From Natronolimnobius baerhuensis (lineage in GTDB: Archaea; Halobacteriota; Halobacteria; Halobacteriales; Natrialbaceae), in NCBI RefSeq assembly GCF_002177135.1, contig NZ_MWPH01000002.1, positions 930,001-994,000 of the forward strand: 64,000 bases of DNA, given 5' to 3'. Positions 42,410 through 51,202 of the stretch are shown piece by piece. The notes under the pieces were generated by a model. The model worked only from the letters and a program-made list of their open reading frames with translations, did not search any database and was not told the origin of the DNA. The first letter of the stretch is position 1; the number at the start of each line of letters is the position of its first letter. A program made the position numbers and the translations under genes.

Positions 42410-44289
42410 GCGACGACCCCGGCCGCGAGGGTGAAGGCGAAATCGCGGCCGCCGCCGACGAACGGTGGCCGCTGGTCGCCCTGTTGCGCGAACACGGTCG
42501 GGGCGACCTGAAGTGGCTCGGCCTCGGCAGCGCCACCTCTGCCGGCTCACAGTTTCTCTCGAACATCGACATGCTGATCATCGGGCTGGCGTTCGACGCG
42601 ATGTTCAACGACGAGCCCTACGCGCTGTTCCTGGTGCCCGACGCCTGGATTCCGGCCGACCCGGCCGGACAGCTCCTGTTTACGGTCGCGCTGCTGGCAG
42701 GAATAAAGGTGATTGACATGGGCCTGGCCATCTTCTCGCTGTGGGCGCTGTTCCTGTTCGGCCAGCGAACCATCCACCGCATCCGAGTCGCCGTCTACGA
42801 TGACGTCCAGCGCCTGGACGCCGGCTTCTTCGACGACCAGCGGACTGGCGAGGTGATGAGCGTGCTCAACAACGACGTCAACTCGCTAGAAGAGTCGCTG
42901 ACGCAGGGGCCGAACCTCGCGGTCTTCGCGACGACGACCGTCGTCAGTTCACTGCTGTACATGCTGATCCTGAACTGGCAGTTAGCGCTGCTCTCGCTGG
43001 GGTTCGTCCCGATCATCGCCGTCGTCAACTGGTGGTTTAGTCGGCAACACGAGCAGCGCAACGACGAGGTCCGCGAGGAGACCGGCGTCGTCAACGCCCT
43101 GCTGGAGACGAACGTCAGCGGCGTCTCGACGGTCAAAGCCTTCGGTGGGGAGCGATACGAGACCGGCCGCGTCAGAGACGCTTCCGACGCCCAGCGAGAG
43201 GCCTCCTGGTACGCCCACGTGGTCGGCGTCCTCCACCAGCCGTCGATGCGGCTGCTCGCCGGCGCGGCGTTCGTCCTCACCCTGTTCGTCGGCACCGAGT
43301 GGGTCCTCGACGAGCGGTTCTGGCTCTTCGCCGGCACGATCACGGCCGGCGAACTCATTCCGTTTCTCTACTACACGCAGCAACTCGCGCAGCCGATGCG
43401 GTTTCTCGCCTGGGTGACCGGCCTCTACAAGGCCGGAAAGGCCGCCGCAAAGCGCGTCCTCGGGCTTCGGCGACTCTCCCCGCCGCGCGAGGACGGCGAC
43501 CACGTCCTCGAGAATCCGCGTGGTGCGGTCGAATTCGACGACGTCACGTTCGGGTACGACGCCGACGAGGACACCGACCCGGTCATCCGAGACGTGTCCG
43601 TCGATGTCGAACCCGGCGAGACGGTCGGGCTGGTCGGCCACACGGGCGCAGGCAAATCGACGCTGCTGAAGCTCTTGCTGGCGTACTACGAGCCTGACGA
43701 AGGGCGAATTACGGTCGACGGTCACGACCTGCAGGACGTTTCGCGGTCGTCCTTACGCCAGTCGATTGGGTACGTGCGACAGGACCCGTTCCTGTTTTCG
43801 GGGACGGTGCGGGAGAACATCGCCTACGGGCTGGATGATCCCGCAGACGGCGACAGCACGGTCACCGACGACGAAATCGTGGCCGCCGCTCGAGAGGCAG
43901 GTGCCCACGCGTTCATCACGGAACTGGACGACGGCTACGACACCGAGGTCGGCCAGCGTGGCACTCGACTCTCGGGCGGCCAGCGCCAGCGCATCGCCCT
44001 GGCCCGCGTGTTGCTGACTGACCCCGCGATGTTCGTCTTCGACGAGGCGACCAGCCACGTCGACAACCGGACCGAAGTCCTGATTCAGCGGAGTCTCGAC
44101 CGACTCACGGCCGAGAAGACGACGTTCGTCGTCGCCCACCGGCTCTCGACGGTGCGAAACGCAGATCGGATTCTCGTTCTCGACGACGGCGAGATCGGCG
44201 AACGCGGCACGCACGACGAACTGCTCGAGCGCGATGGAACCTACGCCGACCTCTGGAAGGTACAGGTTGGCGAACTCGAGGCCGACTGA
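42406..44289 (+). CDS. ABC exporter half-transporter, subunit 2
   Basis: A 627-residue partner of the preceding protein with the same design. Walker A is GHTGAGKST, the signature LSGGQRQR, Walker B MFVFDEATSHVD with catalytic Glu, and switch His in AHRLST. Both members keep a full set of catalytic residues, unlike many heterodimeric exporters in which one site is degenerate. The ATG overlaps the upstream stop by 4 bp, so a heterodimer is likely. Repeat copies lie on both sides of the operon. Confidence 0.93.
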   Translation: MSDDPGREGEGEIAAAADERWPLVALLREHGRGDLKWLGLGSATSAGSQFLSNIDMLIIGLAFDAMFNDEPYALFLVPDAWIPADPAGQLLFTVALLAGIKVIDMGLAIFSLWALFLFGQRTIHRIRVAVYDDVQRLDAGFFDDQRTGEVMSVLNNDVNSLEESLTQGPNLAVFATTTVVSSLLYMLILNWQLALLSLGFVPIIAVVNWWFSRQHEQRNDEVREETGVVNALLETNVSGVSTVKAFGGERYETGRVRDASDAQREASWYAHVVGVLHQPSMRLLAGAAFVLTLFVGTEWVLDERFWLFAGTITAGELIPFLYYTQQLAQPMRFLAWVTGLYKAGKAAAKRVLGLRRLSPPREDGDHVLENPRGAVEFDDVTFGYDADEDTDPVIRDVSVDVEPGETVGLVGHTGAGKSTLLKLLLAYYEPDEGRITVDGHDLQDVSRSSLRQSIGYVRQDPFLFSGTVRENIAYGLDDPADGDSTVTDDEIVAAAREAGAHAFITELDDGYDTEVGQRGTRLSGGQRQRIALARVLLTDPAMFVFDEATSHVDNRTEVLIQRSLDRLTAEKTTFVVAHRLSTVRNADRILVLDDGEIGERGTHDELLERDGTYADLWKVQVGELEAD

Positions 44290-44340
44290 CGGCGAGCACT
44301 CGGACGAATAGCGCAGTCGCTCGAGAAAAGTGAAGACGTA

Positions 44341-44393
44341 ATAGAACCGGTCTTCCTACTATATCTCTACCTTGTGACCAGAAGCACTTAAAT
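44341..44393 (+). repeat. TTGTGACC repeat, copy 7 (flank type I)
   Basis: Flank ATAGAACCGGTCTTCCTAC then TATATCTCTAC, core CTTGTGACCAGAAG followed by CACTTAAAT. First copy after the exporter operon. Confidence 0.85.
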
Positions 44394-44473
44394 GATGAGC
44401 GGAATCCGCCCTCGAGGAACGGAGTCACGCTCTCGAGTGGGGGCGCAAACGCAGCGCTGTCGAGTGCAGGTCG

Positions 44474-44521
44474 CGGAGAATGTCCGTCGTATCTACTCCT
44501 TGTGACGAGAGGTACTTAAAG
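44474..44521 (+). repeat. TTGTGACC repeat, copy 8 (flank type II, intact)
   Basis: Flank CGGAGAATGTCCGTCGT then ATCTACTC, core CTTGTGACGAGAGG followed by TACTTAAAG. Second empty-site comparator for the insertion in copy 3. Confidence 0.85.
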
Positions 44522-44538
44522 GGAGTACGCAGGGAAGG

Positions 44539-44622
44539 GATAGTAGCCACTGCAGGTCAATGGCCACCTGATCGCAGACGAGTCGACGATCAGTGTGTGA
44601 ATAGTCGCAGTTGGTATTATAG
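44539..44622. repeat. MITE-like palindromic element, copy 3
   Basis: 84 bp: GATAGTAGCCACTGCAGG to CTGATCG, a 12-bp centre, then CGATCAGTGTGTGAATAG to GGTATTATAG. The arms are imperfect complements of each other and match copies 1 and 2. It lies between repeat copies 8 and 9. Confidence 0.75.
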
Positions 44623-44669
44623 AGACGACTGAAACGCACCACAATGCTCTCGCTCTGAGCAAAAATGCC

Positions 44670-44722
44670 GTAGAATCCGTCTTCCTGTTATATCTTCACC
44701 TTGTGACCAGAGACACTTAAAG
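44670..44722 (+). repeat. TTGTGACC repeat, copy 9 (flank type I)
   Basis: Flank GTAGAATCCGTCTTCCTGT then TATATCTTCAC, core CTTGTGACCAGAGA followed by CACTTAAAG. Here and in copy 4, CTTCCT in the flank is complementary to AGGAAG after the core. Confidence 0.85.
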
Positions 44723-44794
44723 GAAGGTCGGGAGTGCAACGAACGACAGCGAGCGAGGTCGCCAACACAGTCGCTACTCGGAAAGAGAGACGCA

Positions 44795-44849
44795 GTAGAA
44801 CCGGCGTTTTCCCGTCACAGCTTCACCTTGTGACCAGAGGCACTTAAAC
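44795..44849 (+). repeat. TTGTGACC repeat, copy 10 (flank type I, diverged)
   Basis: Flank GTAGAACCGGCGTTTTCCC then GTCACAGCTTCAC, core CTTGTGACCAGAGG followed by CACTTAAAC. Last copy; the mptA gene starts 160 bp further on. Confidence 0.85.
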
Positions 44850-45009
44850 AACGACGAGAGATTGAACAGTCCTCGAGTGCGGAGCGACTCGTCTCGACTA
44901 GTGGACAACGACGGGCGTATCGCTCGAGGCGAGACCCCAACCCGCAGTGACCACGGGCGAAATTGTGTGTTCCGAAAGGCCTAATCGGACGCTGTCCTGA
45001 GTATCGCCA

Positions 45010-45951
45010 ATGAGTCATCAGCTTCCGGACGTGCAGGCAACGTCGCCCGACGTGACCGTTGGCCTGAGTCAGGTCGGCGTGACCGGCGTCGAAAAGCTCG
45101 TCAAGATCGCCCGCGAGGACGACCGCCCAATCGTCCTCACTGCCGAATTCGAGGTCTTCGTCGACCTCCCCGCGTGGCGCAAAGGCGCGGACATGAGCCG
45201 CAACATGGAGGTCATCGACGAAATCCTCGAGGATGCGACCCGCGAGGAAGCCTACCGCGTCGAGGACGTCTGTGGCGACGCCGCCGAACGGCTCCTCGAG
45301 AAACACGACTACACTTCCACGGCGAAGGTCTCGATGGAGGCAGAGTTCATGCGCCGCGAGAAAACGCCCGCGAGCGACCGCGAGACCCAGCACACCGTCG
45401 ATATCATCGCCTCCGCGACAGCGACCGACGAAGGCACGCGCGAGGAGATTGGCGCGGAAGTGACGGGGATGACCGTCTGTCCGTGCTCGCAGGGAATGTC
45501 AGCTGCGCGCGCGAAACAGACGCTCGAGGATCTGGGCGTCGAGGAGGAGACGATCACCGAGTTCTTAGACGAAGTCCCACAGCCGGGTCACTCCCAGCGC
45601 GGGCACGCGACGCTGACGGTCGAAGCAAGCGGTGATCCCGAGGTCGATCTGAACGACGTCATCGACATCGCGCGGGATTCGATGAGCGCGCGGATTTACA
45701 ACCTCGCAAAGCGCCCGGACGAGGATCACATGACCTTCGATGCGCACTCGGACGCGAAGTTCGTCGAGGACTGTGTCCGCGCACTGGCTGACGGCGTCGT
45801 CGATGAGTTCGACCACCTCGCAGATGATGCGGTCATTACGATGAAACAGTCCAACGACGAGTCGATCCACCAGCACAATGCCCACGCAGAGCGTATCGTC
45901 GAGATGGAGACGCTGCGCGAGGAAGTCAACGGCGGCAACGACGGCGAGTAA
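45010..45951 (+). CDS. mptA: GTP cyclohydrolase MptA (FolE2/COG1469 family)
   Basis: Metal-dependent GTP cyclohydrolase, 313 residues. The metal/catalytic cysteine motif [10 protein letters not shown] lies near residues 155-164; the N-terminal half has [25 protein letters not shown] (noted by LPDVQA and [10 protein letters not shown]) and the C-terminal half [14 protein letters not shown]. In haloarchaea this enzyme feeds both folate and the preQ0 precursor of archaeosine, which links it to tgtA and arcS in this window. It lies just right of the repeat array. Confidence 0.95.
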   Translation: MSHQLPDVQATSPDVTVGLSQVGVTGVEKLVKIAREDDRPIVLTAEFEVFVDLPAWRKGADMSRNMEVIDEILEDATREEAYRVEDVCGDAAERLLEKHDYTSTAKVSMEAEFMRREKTPASDRETQHTVDIIASATATDEGTREEIGAEVTGMTVCPCSQGMSAARAKQTLEDLGVEEETITEFLDEVPQPGHSQRGHATLTVEASGDPEVDLNDVIDIARDSMSARIYNLAKRPDEDHMTFDAHSDAKFVEDCVRALADGVVDEFDHLADDAVITMKQSNDESIHQHNAHAERIVEMETLREEVNGGNDGE

Positions 45952-45957
45952 CGGCGC

Positions 45958-46761
45958 TCAAAACTGCAACGGCTCAGCCTCTTCCCACCGCGGGACGAAC
46001 TCCTGATTGACGCTCGCGGCGAACTCCGGATCTTTCAGGTCGATCATGCCGAAGGCCTCGCCCGAAGAAAGCGGATTCGGTACCTGAATACAGATCTCGA
46101 GATCGTCGAGGATGTTGAACGAGCCCGTTACGTCGTCGTTCGTCCGCACGTCGAAATCGTCCCGCGCCTGCAGCGTCTCGCGATATCGCCGCCCCACCTT
46201 CTCCGAGAGCGAGGCAACCATCTCGCGCGTCATCAACACGTCAACGGACACGCCGCGGTCGAGTGCGTCCTCGAGTTGTGCCAGTACCTCTTCGCTGACG
46301 GCCTGCATGTCCCGTTCGGGGACCGGATCGGCAGCGACCATCACGATGTGGTTGTCCGCGGCTGCCAGTCGCTCGAGCAAGAGATCGGTCGTCTCCTCGG
46401 GGCCGACGGCGGCGGTCCAGAACTGGTCCTCGACGGGATCGGCCGCGTCGAGTTCGTCCGAGAGGTCGTCGACGATTGACTCGTACTGGTCGGCCTTTTC
46501 GTCGAGTTCGCGTTTCTTGTCCTCGAGCAGCCGATCCAGCGCGGTCGATGGCTCAACCGCGACGTACTTTTTCGGACGGCTCGCGGTCTGACTCCGCACG
46601 AGATTGTACTGTTCGATGCTGTTGAGCACGTCGTAGATCCGACCCATCGGCACGTCGCTCGCTCGCGACAACTCCTTGGCCGTTGTTGGCCCCGTACTCA
46701 ACAGTGCACGATACGCTCGAGCCTCGTACTCCGAGAGCCCGAGGTCCCTAAGACTCGCCAT
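45958..46761 (-). CDS. TrmB-family transcriptional regulator
   Basis: A 267-residue regulator. The N-terminal winged helix reads LGLSEYEARAYRALLSTGPTTAKELSRASDVPMGRIYDVLNSIE (noted by LGLSEYEARAYRALL and MGRIYDVL), followed by a coiled coil (about 80-105) and a sensor domain. The ATG at 46761 is preferred because the domain begins immediately after it; the longer start at 46788 adds only nine residues. TrmB proteins often control sugar genes; the regulon is unknown. Its 3' end faces mptA 7 bp away. Confidence 0.9.
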   Translation of the reverse strand: MASLRDLGLSEYEARAYRALLSTGPTTAKELSRASDVPMGRIYDVLNSIEQYNLVRSQTASRPKKYVAVEPSTALDRLLEDKKRELDEKADQYESIVDDLSDELDAADPVEDQFWTAAVGPEETTDLLLERLAAADNHIVMVAADPVPERDMQAVSEEVLAQLEDALDRGVSVDVLMTREMVASLSEKVGRRYRETLQARDDFDVRTNDDVTGSFNILDDLEICIQVPNPLSSGEAFGMIDLKDPEFAASVNQEFVPRWEEAEPLQF

Positions 46762-46829
46762 AGTCCAAGCAACCGACTGGAGAAACATAAACGCTGTGGT
46801 GGTTTGCCCGAAAACGCAATCGGCGTCGT

Positions 46830-48515
46830 TCAGGCCTGTGTGCGCTCGAGCACAGCCTGGACGCGTTCGCTCAACTCAGCTGGAGTTTCAGCGAGGGCGG
46901 ACTGGTCGTCGCCGCGTTCGACGCGGGCCGTACCGGCCTCGAGCGCGCTCGCGTTCGGGACGACGACTTTCTCGTGATCGGCCATCCGAAGCGCCGCGCG
47001 GTGGAGGTCCGAACCAGGCTGGTCGGCGACAGCAATCGTGAGCGGTCCCTCGAGGAGCCTCGAGACAGCCGTCGCGTAGTGGGCGATCTGGACGCCGAAA
47101 CGGTCGCTTGCACCAGCGAACGCGGAAAGCGTCTCGCGGGCGTAATTGCGGTATCGCTCGGCGTCGATGTCGACACCGCCAACGTCCGCGTCCGCGAGTG
47201 CCGCGAGATCGATCAGCGCGTCCGCGAACGCGACGTTCGCATCGAGCGGCCGAAGTGGGCGCTCGAGCAAGCCTGCGCCGGTGCGAGGACCGTCGACGAA
47301 CGAGTCGCCGTCGTGGAGTCGCTCGAGTGTCGCCTCGGCGACTGCGACGGCATCCTCGAGAACGCTTGGCTCGAGGACGCTTCCGGCCGTCGTGAGCGCG
47401 GCGAGCGTGCGGGCCTGCGTGATCAGCAGCGGCGTCGGCTCGCTGTCGTCGGTCGCAGTCTCGTACTGGTGAGCCACAACGCCGTCCGCGAGCAGGTCCT
47501 CGCGGAGGACGGCGAGTGCGCGTTCGGCGTAGCGACGAGCGCGTTCGTCGTCGGTGTAGGCGGAGTACGTGAGCAGGCCCTCGATTGCGAGCGCGTTCGG
47601 CCCGGCGAAGACGCCCGCATCGACCGGCGGGTCGTCGACGGCCGCGCGCTCGGTTGCGTCGATGCTGTGGGCAGCAGGCTGGCCGGGTGCCTGACTGTTC
47701 GCGAAGGCATCGATCTCGTCGTTCCAGAGCGTTGTCGTCAGATAGTCGATTGTCCGCTCGGCTGGCTCGCGGTACTCGTCGCTGCCCGTATGGAGGTAGG
47801 CGTTGGCGAACGCTCGGACAAGTGCCGCGTTCGAATCGAGCAGTTTTTCGTGTTGGACATTCGACCAGTCTCGCTCGCCGGCGAAGCGATAGAAGCCGCC
47901 GTCGTAGGCATCCAGCAGGTTCGCACCGACCGCGTCGAACGAGCGCAGCGCCATCTCGCGGTCGCGTTTCAGCGCGAACTCGAGGGCGTCCGGCAGCGGA
48001 AACTTCGGCTCGGTGCCCCAGCCACCGGCAGTCTCGTCGTAGGTTTCGGTCAATTGGCCGAGCATGGCGGCCTCGATATCGGACGTGAGTTCGCCCGCGG
48101 GCGGGTTGTCTTCGCGCAGCGGCCGTGGCACGCTGGCCGCGTCGTCGCCTTTCGTCTCCCACATCGTCCGGACGCTCTCGAGCACCTGGCGCATCCCATC
48201 TTCGCCGAGATAGCCCGCACCCGTCAGAACGGTCCCGTCGGGCGCGAGAAACACCGTCGACGGAAAGCCGCCCATGTTGTACCGATCACGCACGCGCGGG
48301 TGGCGGTCGACGTCGACGCGAACCGGGACGAAGCTATCGTTGATATTCGCCGCGATCCGGGGCTCGGCGTAGGTTTCTGCATCCATTTCGTGACAGTGAT
48401 CACACCACGTCGCCGTCAGCGAGAGCAACACGGGGATCTCAGCCTCCGCAGCCTCCGCGAAGGCGTCTTCTCCCCACTCGCGCCACTCGACGCGCGTCCC
48501 ATCGTCTCGTACCAT
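46830..48515 (-). CDS. thioredoxin-domain DUF255 (YyaL/SPATA20-like) protein, short form
   Basis: A 561-residue protein. An N-terminal thioredoxin-like domain has ATWCDHCHEMDAET, with CxxC at residues 38 and 41, and GGFPSTVFL. The remainder is an all-helical six-hairpin-type domain with GGWGTEPKFPLPDALEF and GGFYRFAGERDW. Full-length family members of bacteria exceed 650 residues, so this is a compact form. The start at 48515 is used because longer readings run into the promoter of the divergent gene at 48624. Catalytic role unknown. Confidence 0.85.
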   Translation of the reverse strand: MVRDDGTRVEWREWGEDAFAEAAEAEIPVLLSLTATWCDHCHEMDAETYAEPRIAANINDSFVPVRVDVDRHPRVRDRYNMGGFPSTVFLAPDGTVLTGAGYLGEDGMRQVLESVRTMWETKGDDAASVPRPLREDNPPAGELTSDIEAAMLGQLTETYDETAGGWGTEPKFPLPDALEFALKRDREMALRSFDAVGANLLDAYDGGFYRFAGERDWSNVQHEKLLDSNAALVRAFANAYLHTGSDEYREPAERTIDYLTTTLWNDEIDAFANSQAPGQPAAHSIDATERAAVDDPPVDAGVFAGPNALAIEGLLTYSAYTDDERARRYAERALAVLREDLLADGVVAHQYETATDDSEPTPLLITQARTLAALTTAGSVLEPSVLEDAVAVAEATLERLHDGDSFVDGPRTGAGLLERPLRPLDANVAFADALIDLAALADADVGGVDIDAERYRNYARETLSAFAGASDRFGVQIAHYATAVSRLLEGPLTIAVADQPGSDLHRAALRMADHEKVVVPNASALEAGTARVERGDDQSALAETPAELSERVQAVLERTQA

Positions 48516-48623
48516 ACCGGAGCGAGGGCAGTCGCGGGCGTAAGCCCTTCGCTCGCGGACGAGGCCAGCCGACTCGAGGATGCGACGCTGGTGTTTTTGG
48601 TAGTCTGGTTCGTACATCGTCCC

Positions 48624-49613
48624 ATGCAAATCGTCACGACGCTTCCTTCGGCGACCGAGATCGTCGCCGCGCTCGGGTGCGATCCGGTCGGCGTCTCTCA
48701 CGGCTGTGACTTCCCGCCCAGAGCCACGTCGATCCCGTCGATCACGCACTCGCGAATCGACGCCGACGCCTCGAGCGGCGAGATCGACGACCAAGTCCTC
48801 GAGACGACGGCTGAAAGCGACGACACCGGCGTCTACGACATCGATACGGCCACGCTCGAGGCGCTCGAGCCGGACCTGATCGTCACGCAGGGGATGTGTG
48901 ACGTCTGTGCGGTCGACGAGGTGATCGTCGCGGACGCGGTCGACGAGATAGACGCGGACCCCGACGTGCTGACGACGGACCCACACAGCATGGCGGACGT
49001 CCTCGACGACATCGAGCGCATCGGCCGGGCAGCAGACCGTGAGGACCGCGCCCGTGAACTCCGGGCTGACCTCGAGGCGCGCATTGACCGGATTCGAGAG
49101 CGAACACGGGCCGCGGACCTCTCGAGTGCGGACCGCCCGCGAGTCACAGTTTTCGACTGGACCGACCCCGTCATGCTCGCGGGCCACTGGACGAACGAAC
49201 TCGTCGAGTGGGCCGGCGGCGAGTACGGCCTGGGCGCACGCGGCGAACGGTCGCGCCCGCGCGAGTGGGACGAGATTCTCGAGTACGACCCTGAATGCAT
49301 CGTCGTCGGCCCCTGCGGGTTCGACCTCGGACAGACTGCAGCGAACCGTTCAGACCTGACCGGCCGCGACGGCTGGGCGGACCTGACGGCGGTCCAGGAG
49401 GGCCGCGTCTGGGCGATGGACGGCAATCACTACTTGAACCGACCCGGCCCACGGCTGGTCGACACCCTCGAGACGCTGGCCCCGATCATCCAACCGGACC
49501 TGTTCGACCAGTCGGTGACGCCCGCGAGTGAGGGCCGAATGGCCGTTCCATTCAGCGACCTCGAGACGCACGCCTCGGGCGACGGGGAGACTCGAGTAGA
49601 GACTAGGCCGTGA
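48624..49613 (+). CDS. BtuF-like cobalamin/metal-chelate binding protein without signal peptide
   Basis: A 329-residue protein of the periplasmic-binding-protein fold used for cobalamin and siderophores. Family segments include IVTTLPSATEIVAALG, LEALEPDLIVTQGMCDVCAV, HSMADVLDDIERIG and the C-terminal GRVWAMDGNHYLNRPGPRLVDTLE (noted by VWAMDGNHY and RPGPRLVD). There is no signal peptide or lipobox, so it is probably cytosolic, unusual for a transport binding protein and known for some archaeal homologues. Its stop overlaps the GTG of the next gene by 4 bp. Confidence 0.85.
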   Translation: MQIVTTLPSATEIVAALGCDPVGVSHGCDFPPRATSIPSITHSRIDADASSGEIDDQVLETTAESDDTGVYDIDTATLEALEPDLIVTQGMCDVCAVDEVIVADAVDEIDADPDVLTTDPHSMADVLDDIERIGRAADREDRARELRADLEARIDRIRERTRAADLSSADRPRVTVFDWTDPVMLAGHWTNELVEWAGGEYGLGARGERSRPREWDEILEYDPECIVVGPCGFDLGQTAANRSDLTGRDGWADLTAVQEGRVWAMDGNHYLNRPGPRLVDTLETLAPIIQPDLFDQSVTPASEGRMAVPFSDLETHASGDGETRVETRP

Positions 49614-50113
49614 CGCCAGCGCCGGACGATAGCACGCGAGCGGACGCGACTGCACCTGTGGACGAACAGCCAGTGCTCGTCATCCCAACCGATGTTCGAG
49701 AGGCAATCCTCGAGCGCGCTCGAGACGGCTCCCCCGCCGAAATCTGCGGGATTCTGGGCGGCGAGTTCACTCCCGACGAGAGTCGCGTTTGCTCACAGTA
49801 TCCCGCCGAAAACGTCGCCGACAGCCCGCGAACGCGTTATCGAATCGACCCCGAGGAGCAACTCGAGGTGTTCGAGCGACTCGAGGGTCGCGGCGAGCAG
49901 ATCGTCGGCTTCTATCACACCCATCCTCGTGGTCCGGATCGGCCGAGCGAGACGGACGCCCGACAGGCGACCTGGCCCGACCGCTCGTATCTAATCATCT
50001 CGCTCGAGCCACCTGCGGTGAGGTCGTGGCGGTGGCGAGCCGGAGACGGACGCGACGAGTCGCCGGCGTCCACCGGCGGTCAGTTTGAACGCGAGCAGGT
50101 CGTCCTCGAGTGA
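49610..50113 (+). CDS. JAMM/MPN+ metalloprotease, desampylase-like
   Basis: A 167-residue zinc protease of the HvJAMM1 type that removes SAMP ubiquitin-like modifiers. The JAMM signature is complete: Glu44 (in AEICGILGG) and H103-T-H105-P, with Ser113 and Asp116 in HTHPRGPDRPSETD. The N-terminal 20 residues are an acidic extension. The start is the GTG at 49610, overlapping the preceding stop (GTGA), so the pair is translationally coupled. The family match is strong; the coupling to a BtuF-like protein is unexplained. Confidence 0.87.
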   Translation: MTPAPDDSTRADATAPVDEQPVLVIPTDVREAILERARDGSPAEICGILGGEFTPDESRVCSQYPAENVADSPRTRYRIDPEEQLEVFERLEGRGEQIVGFYHTHPRGPDRPSETDARQATWPDRSYLIISLEPPAVRSWRWRAGDGRDESPASTGGQFEREQVVLE

Positions 50114-50176
50114 CTCCCAGAAGAGCGCCACCGCATCGTGAGTATAATTATGTCGGGCGAGAAAGGTAAACACAAT

Positions 50177-50635
50177 ATGGGGGTCGATCTGCGGGAGTTC
50201 GTTGCGGAGGATCTGTGGCTACTGATCGGACTCGTAACGTTCGTGTTGATCAGTCTCGCCGGCGTCGTCGGCCTCGAGATGCTTGCGGGAGTACTCGCGA
50301 TCATCGGCTGGTTCCTCCTGGTCCCGATTTTCCTCTTCTGGGGCGAGGAAGCCGCTGCGCTCATGTTTGATGAGGACACGGCCATTGGCACAAAAGCGAC
50401 AGACGGAGACCGTGACCACGACCGCGATGCATTCGAGGAACTCAAACACCAGTACGCCAGCGGGACGATCAGCGAAGCCGAGTTCGAACACCGACTGGAC
50501 CGTCTGCTCGAGGCCGACGATGCGTTCGAGGACGGGACGCGGCCAGACCGGTCGAGGACGAGCCGGAACAACCGGACGGAACCGAGAGACGACAGACAAC
50601 GGCGCGAGCGAGAGCGGGACCGAGAGTTCGAGTAG
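50177..50635 (+). CDS. membrane protein with SHOCT domain (1)
   Basis: A 152-residue protein with two transmembrane helices (about 10-32 and 36-58), a charged linker and a SHOCT domain (DAFEELKHQYASGTISEAEFEHRLDRLL, noted by ELKHQYASG and FEHRLDRLL). The end is a highly charged Arg/Glu tail. The ATG at 50177 fits a TATAAT at 50143-50148 in leaderless spacing. A related protein lies at 52801, on the other side of the sulfatase gene. Confidence 0.88.
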   Translation: MGVDLREFVAEDLWLLIGLVTFVLISLAGVVGLEMLAGVLAIIGWFLLVPIFLFWGEEAAALMFDEDTAIGTKATDGDRDHDRDAFEELKHQYASGTISEAEFEHRLDRLLEADDAFEDGTRPDRSRTSRNNRTEPRDDRQRRERERDREFE

Positions 50636-50668
50636 CAGTCCGCTCGAGCGCACCACTCGGAGTCGATT

Positions 50669-51130
50669 CTATTGGGCGTCGTCTGCAGCGGACTCGAGGT
50701 CGGCCGCGCGCTGGCGTGCCTTCGCGGCCCGCTCGCGGAACTCGTCCATCTCGTCTTGCAGTTTCTTCCCGACGAGATATTTGAAATCGTCTGGCATCAG
50801 CCCGCGCTGTACGTCGATTGTGACCATCACGTCGCAGTCGTCGACGATTTCGGGCGCCCACTTGCCCTGGGCAAGTTTCGACTCGTCGGTGACGACCGCC
50901 TCGCCGTCCTCGATATCGATAAATGCCGTCACGATGTTCCAGATGTTCGGGTTGCTTGTCGTCGCCTCGTCGAACAGCCCCTCGAGTCGTGACTCTCGAA
51001 CTGACTCATCGCGAAGTTCGACGACCAGCTCCTCGAGTGCGTCGACGGTTTCCTCGTATTCGGCGGCCTCCGCACGCAGGTCGGCGGGATCGGGGTCTGG
51101 ATCGCCGCCGGAATCCGGCTGTGGGGTCAT
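50669..51130 (-). CDS. haloarchaeal coiled-coil protein, function unknown
   Basis: A 153-residue, strongly acidic protein. After a Pro/Asp-rich start comes a helical coil (about 18-50), a folded core with strands (NIVTAFIDIEDGEAVVTD; DDCDVMVTIDVQRG) and a C-terminal coiled coil (KKLQDEMDEFRERAAKARQRA, noted by its ends). I do not recognise the family. It is transcribed in the same direction as the sulfatase, which ends 72 bp upstream of its start. Confidence 0.75.
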   Translation of the reverse strand: MTPQPDSGGDPDPDPADLRAEAAEYEETVDALEELVVELRDESVRESRLEGLFDEATTSNPNIWNIVTAFIDIEDGEAVVTDESKLAQGKWAPEIVDDCDVMVTIDVQRGLMPDDFKYLVGKKLQDEMDEFRERAAKARQRAADLESAADDAQ

Positions 51131-51202
51131 GTCGTGACGGTAGCCGCTTTAGGACCGTAAACGTACGCTTCCGCGTCGGTGGGTTGTGGGGAGACGGGGT
51201 TG

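Noticed and set aside
38264-44849. Repeat cluster as a CRISPR array
   Set aside because: Copies are about 50 bp, diverged, spaced 110-150 bp or by whole genes, and no cas gene is present; spacing does not fit CRISPR.
46974-48623. Long plus-strand reading fused to the BtuF-like protein
   Set aside because: The upstream part is antisense to the DUF255 protein; BtuF homology begins exactly at the ATG at 48624.
48516-49187. N-terminal extension of the DUF255 protein
   Set aside because: It would be antisense to the BtuF-like gene and lacks family similarity.
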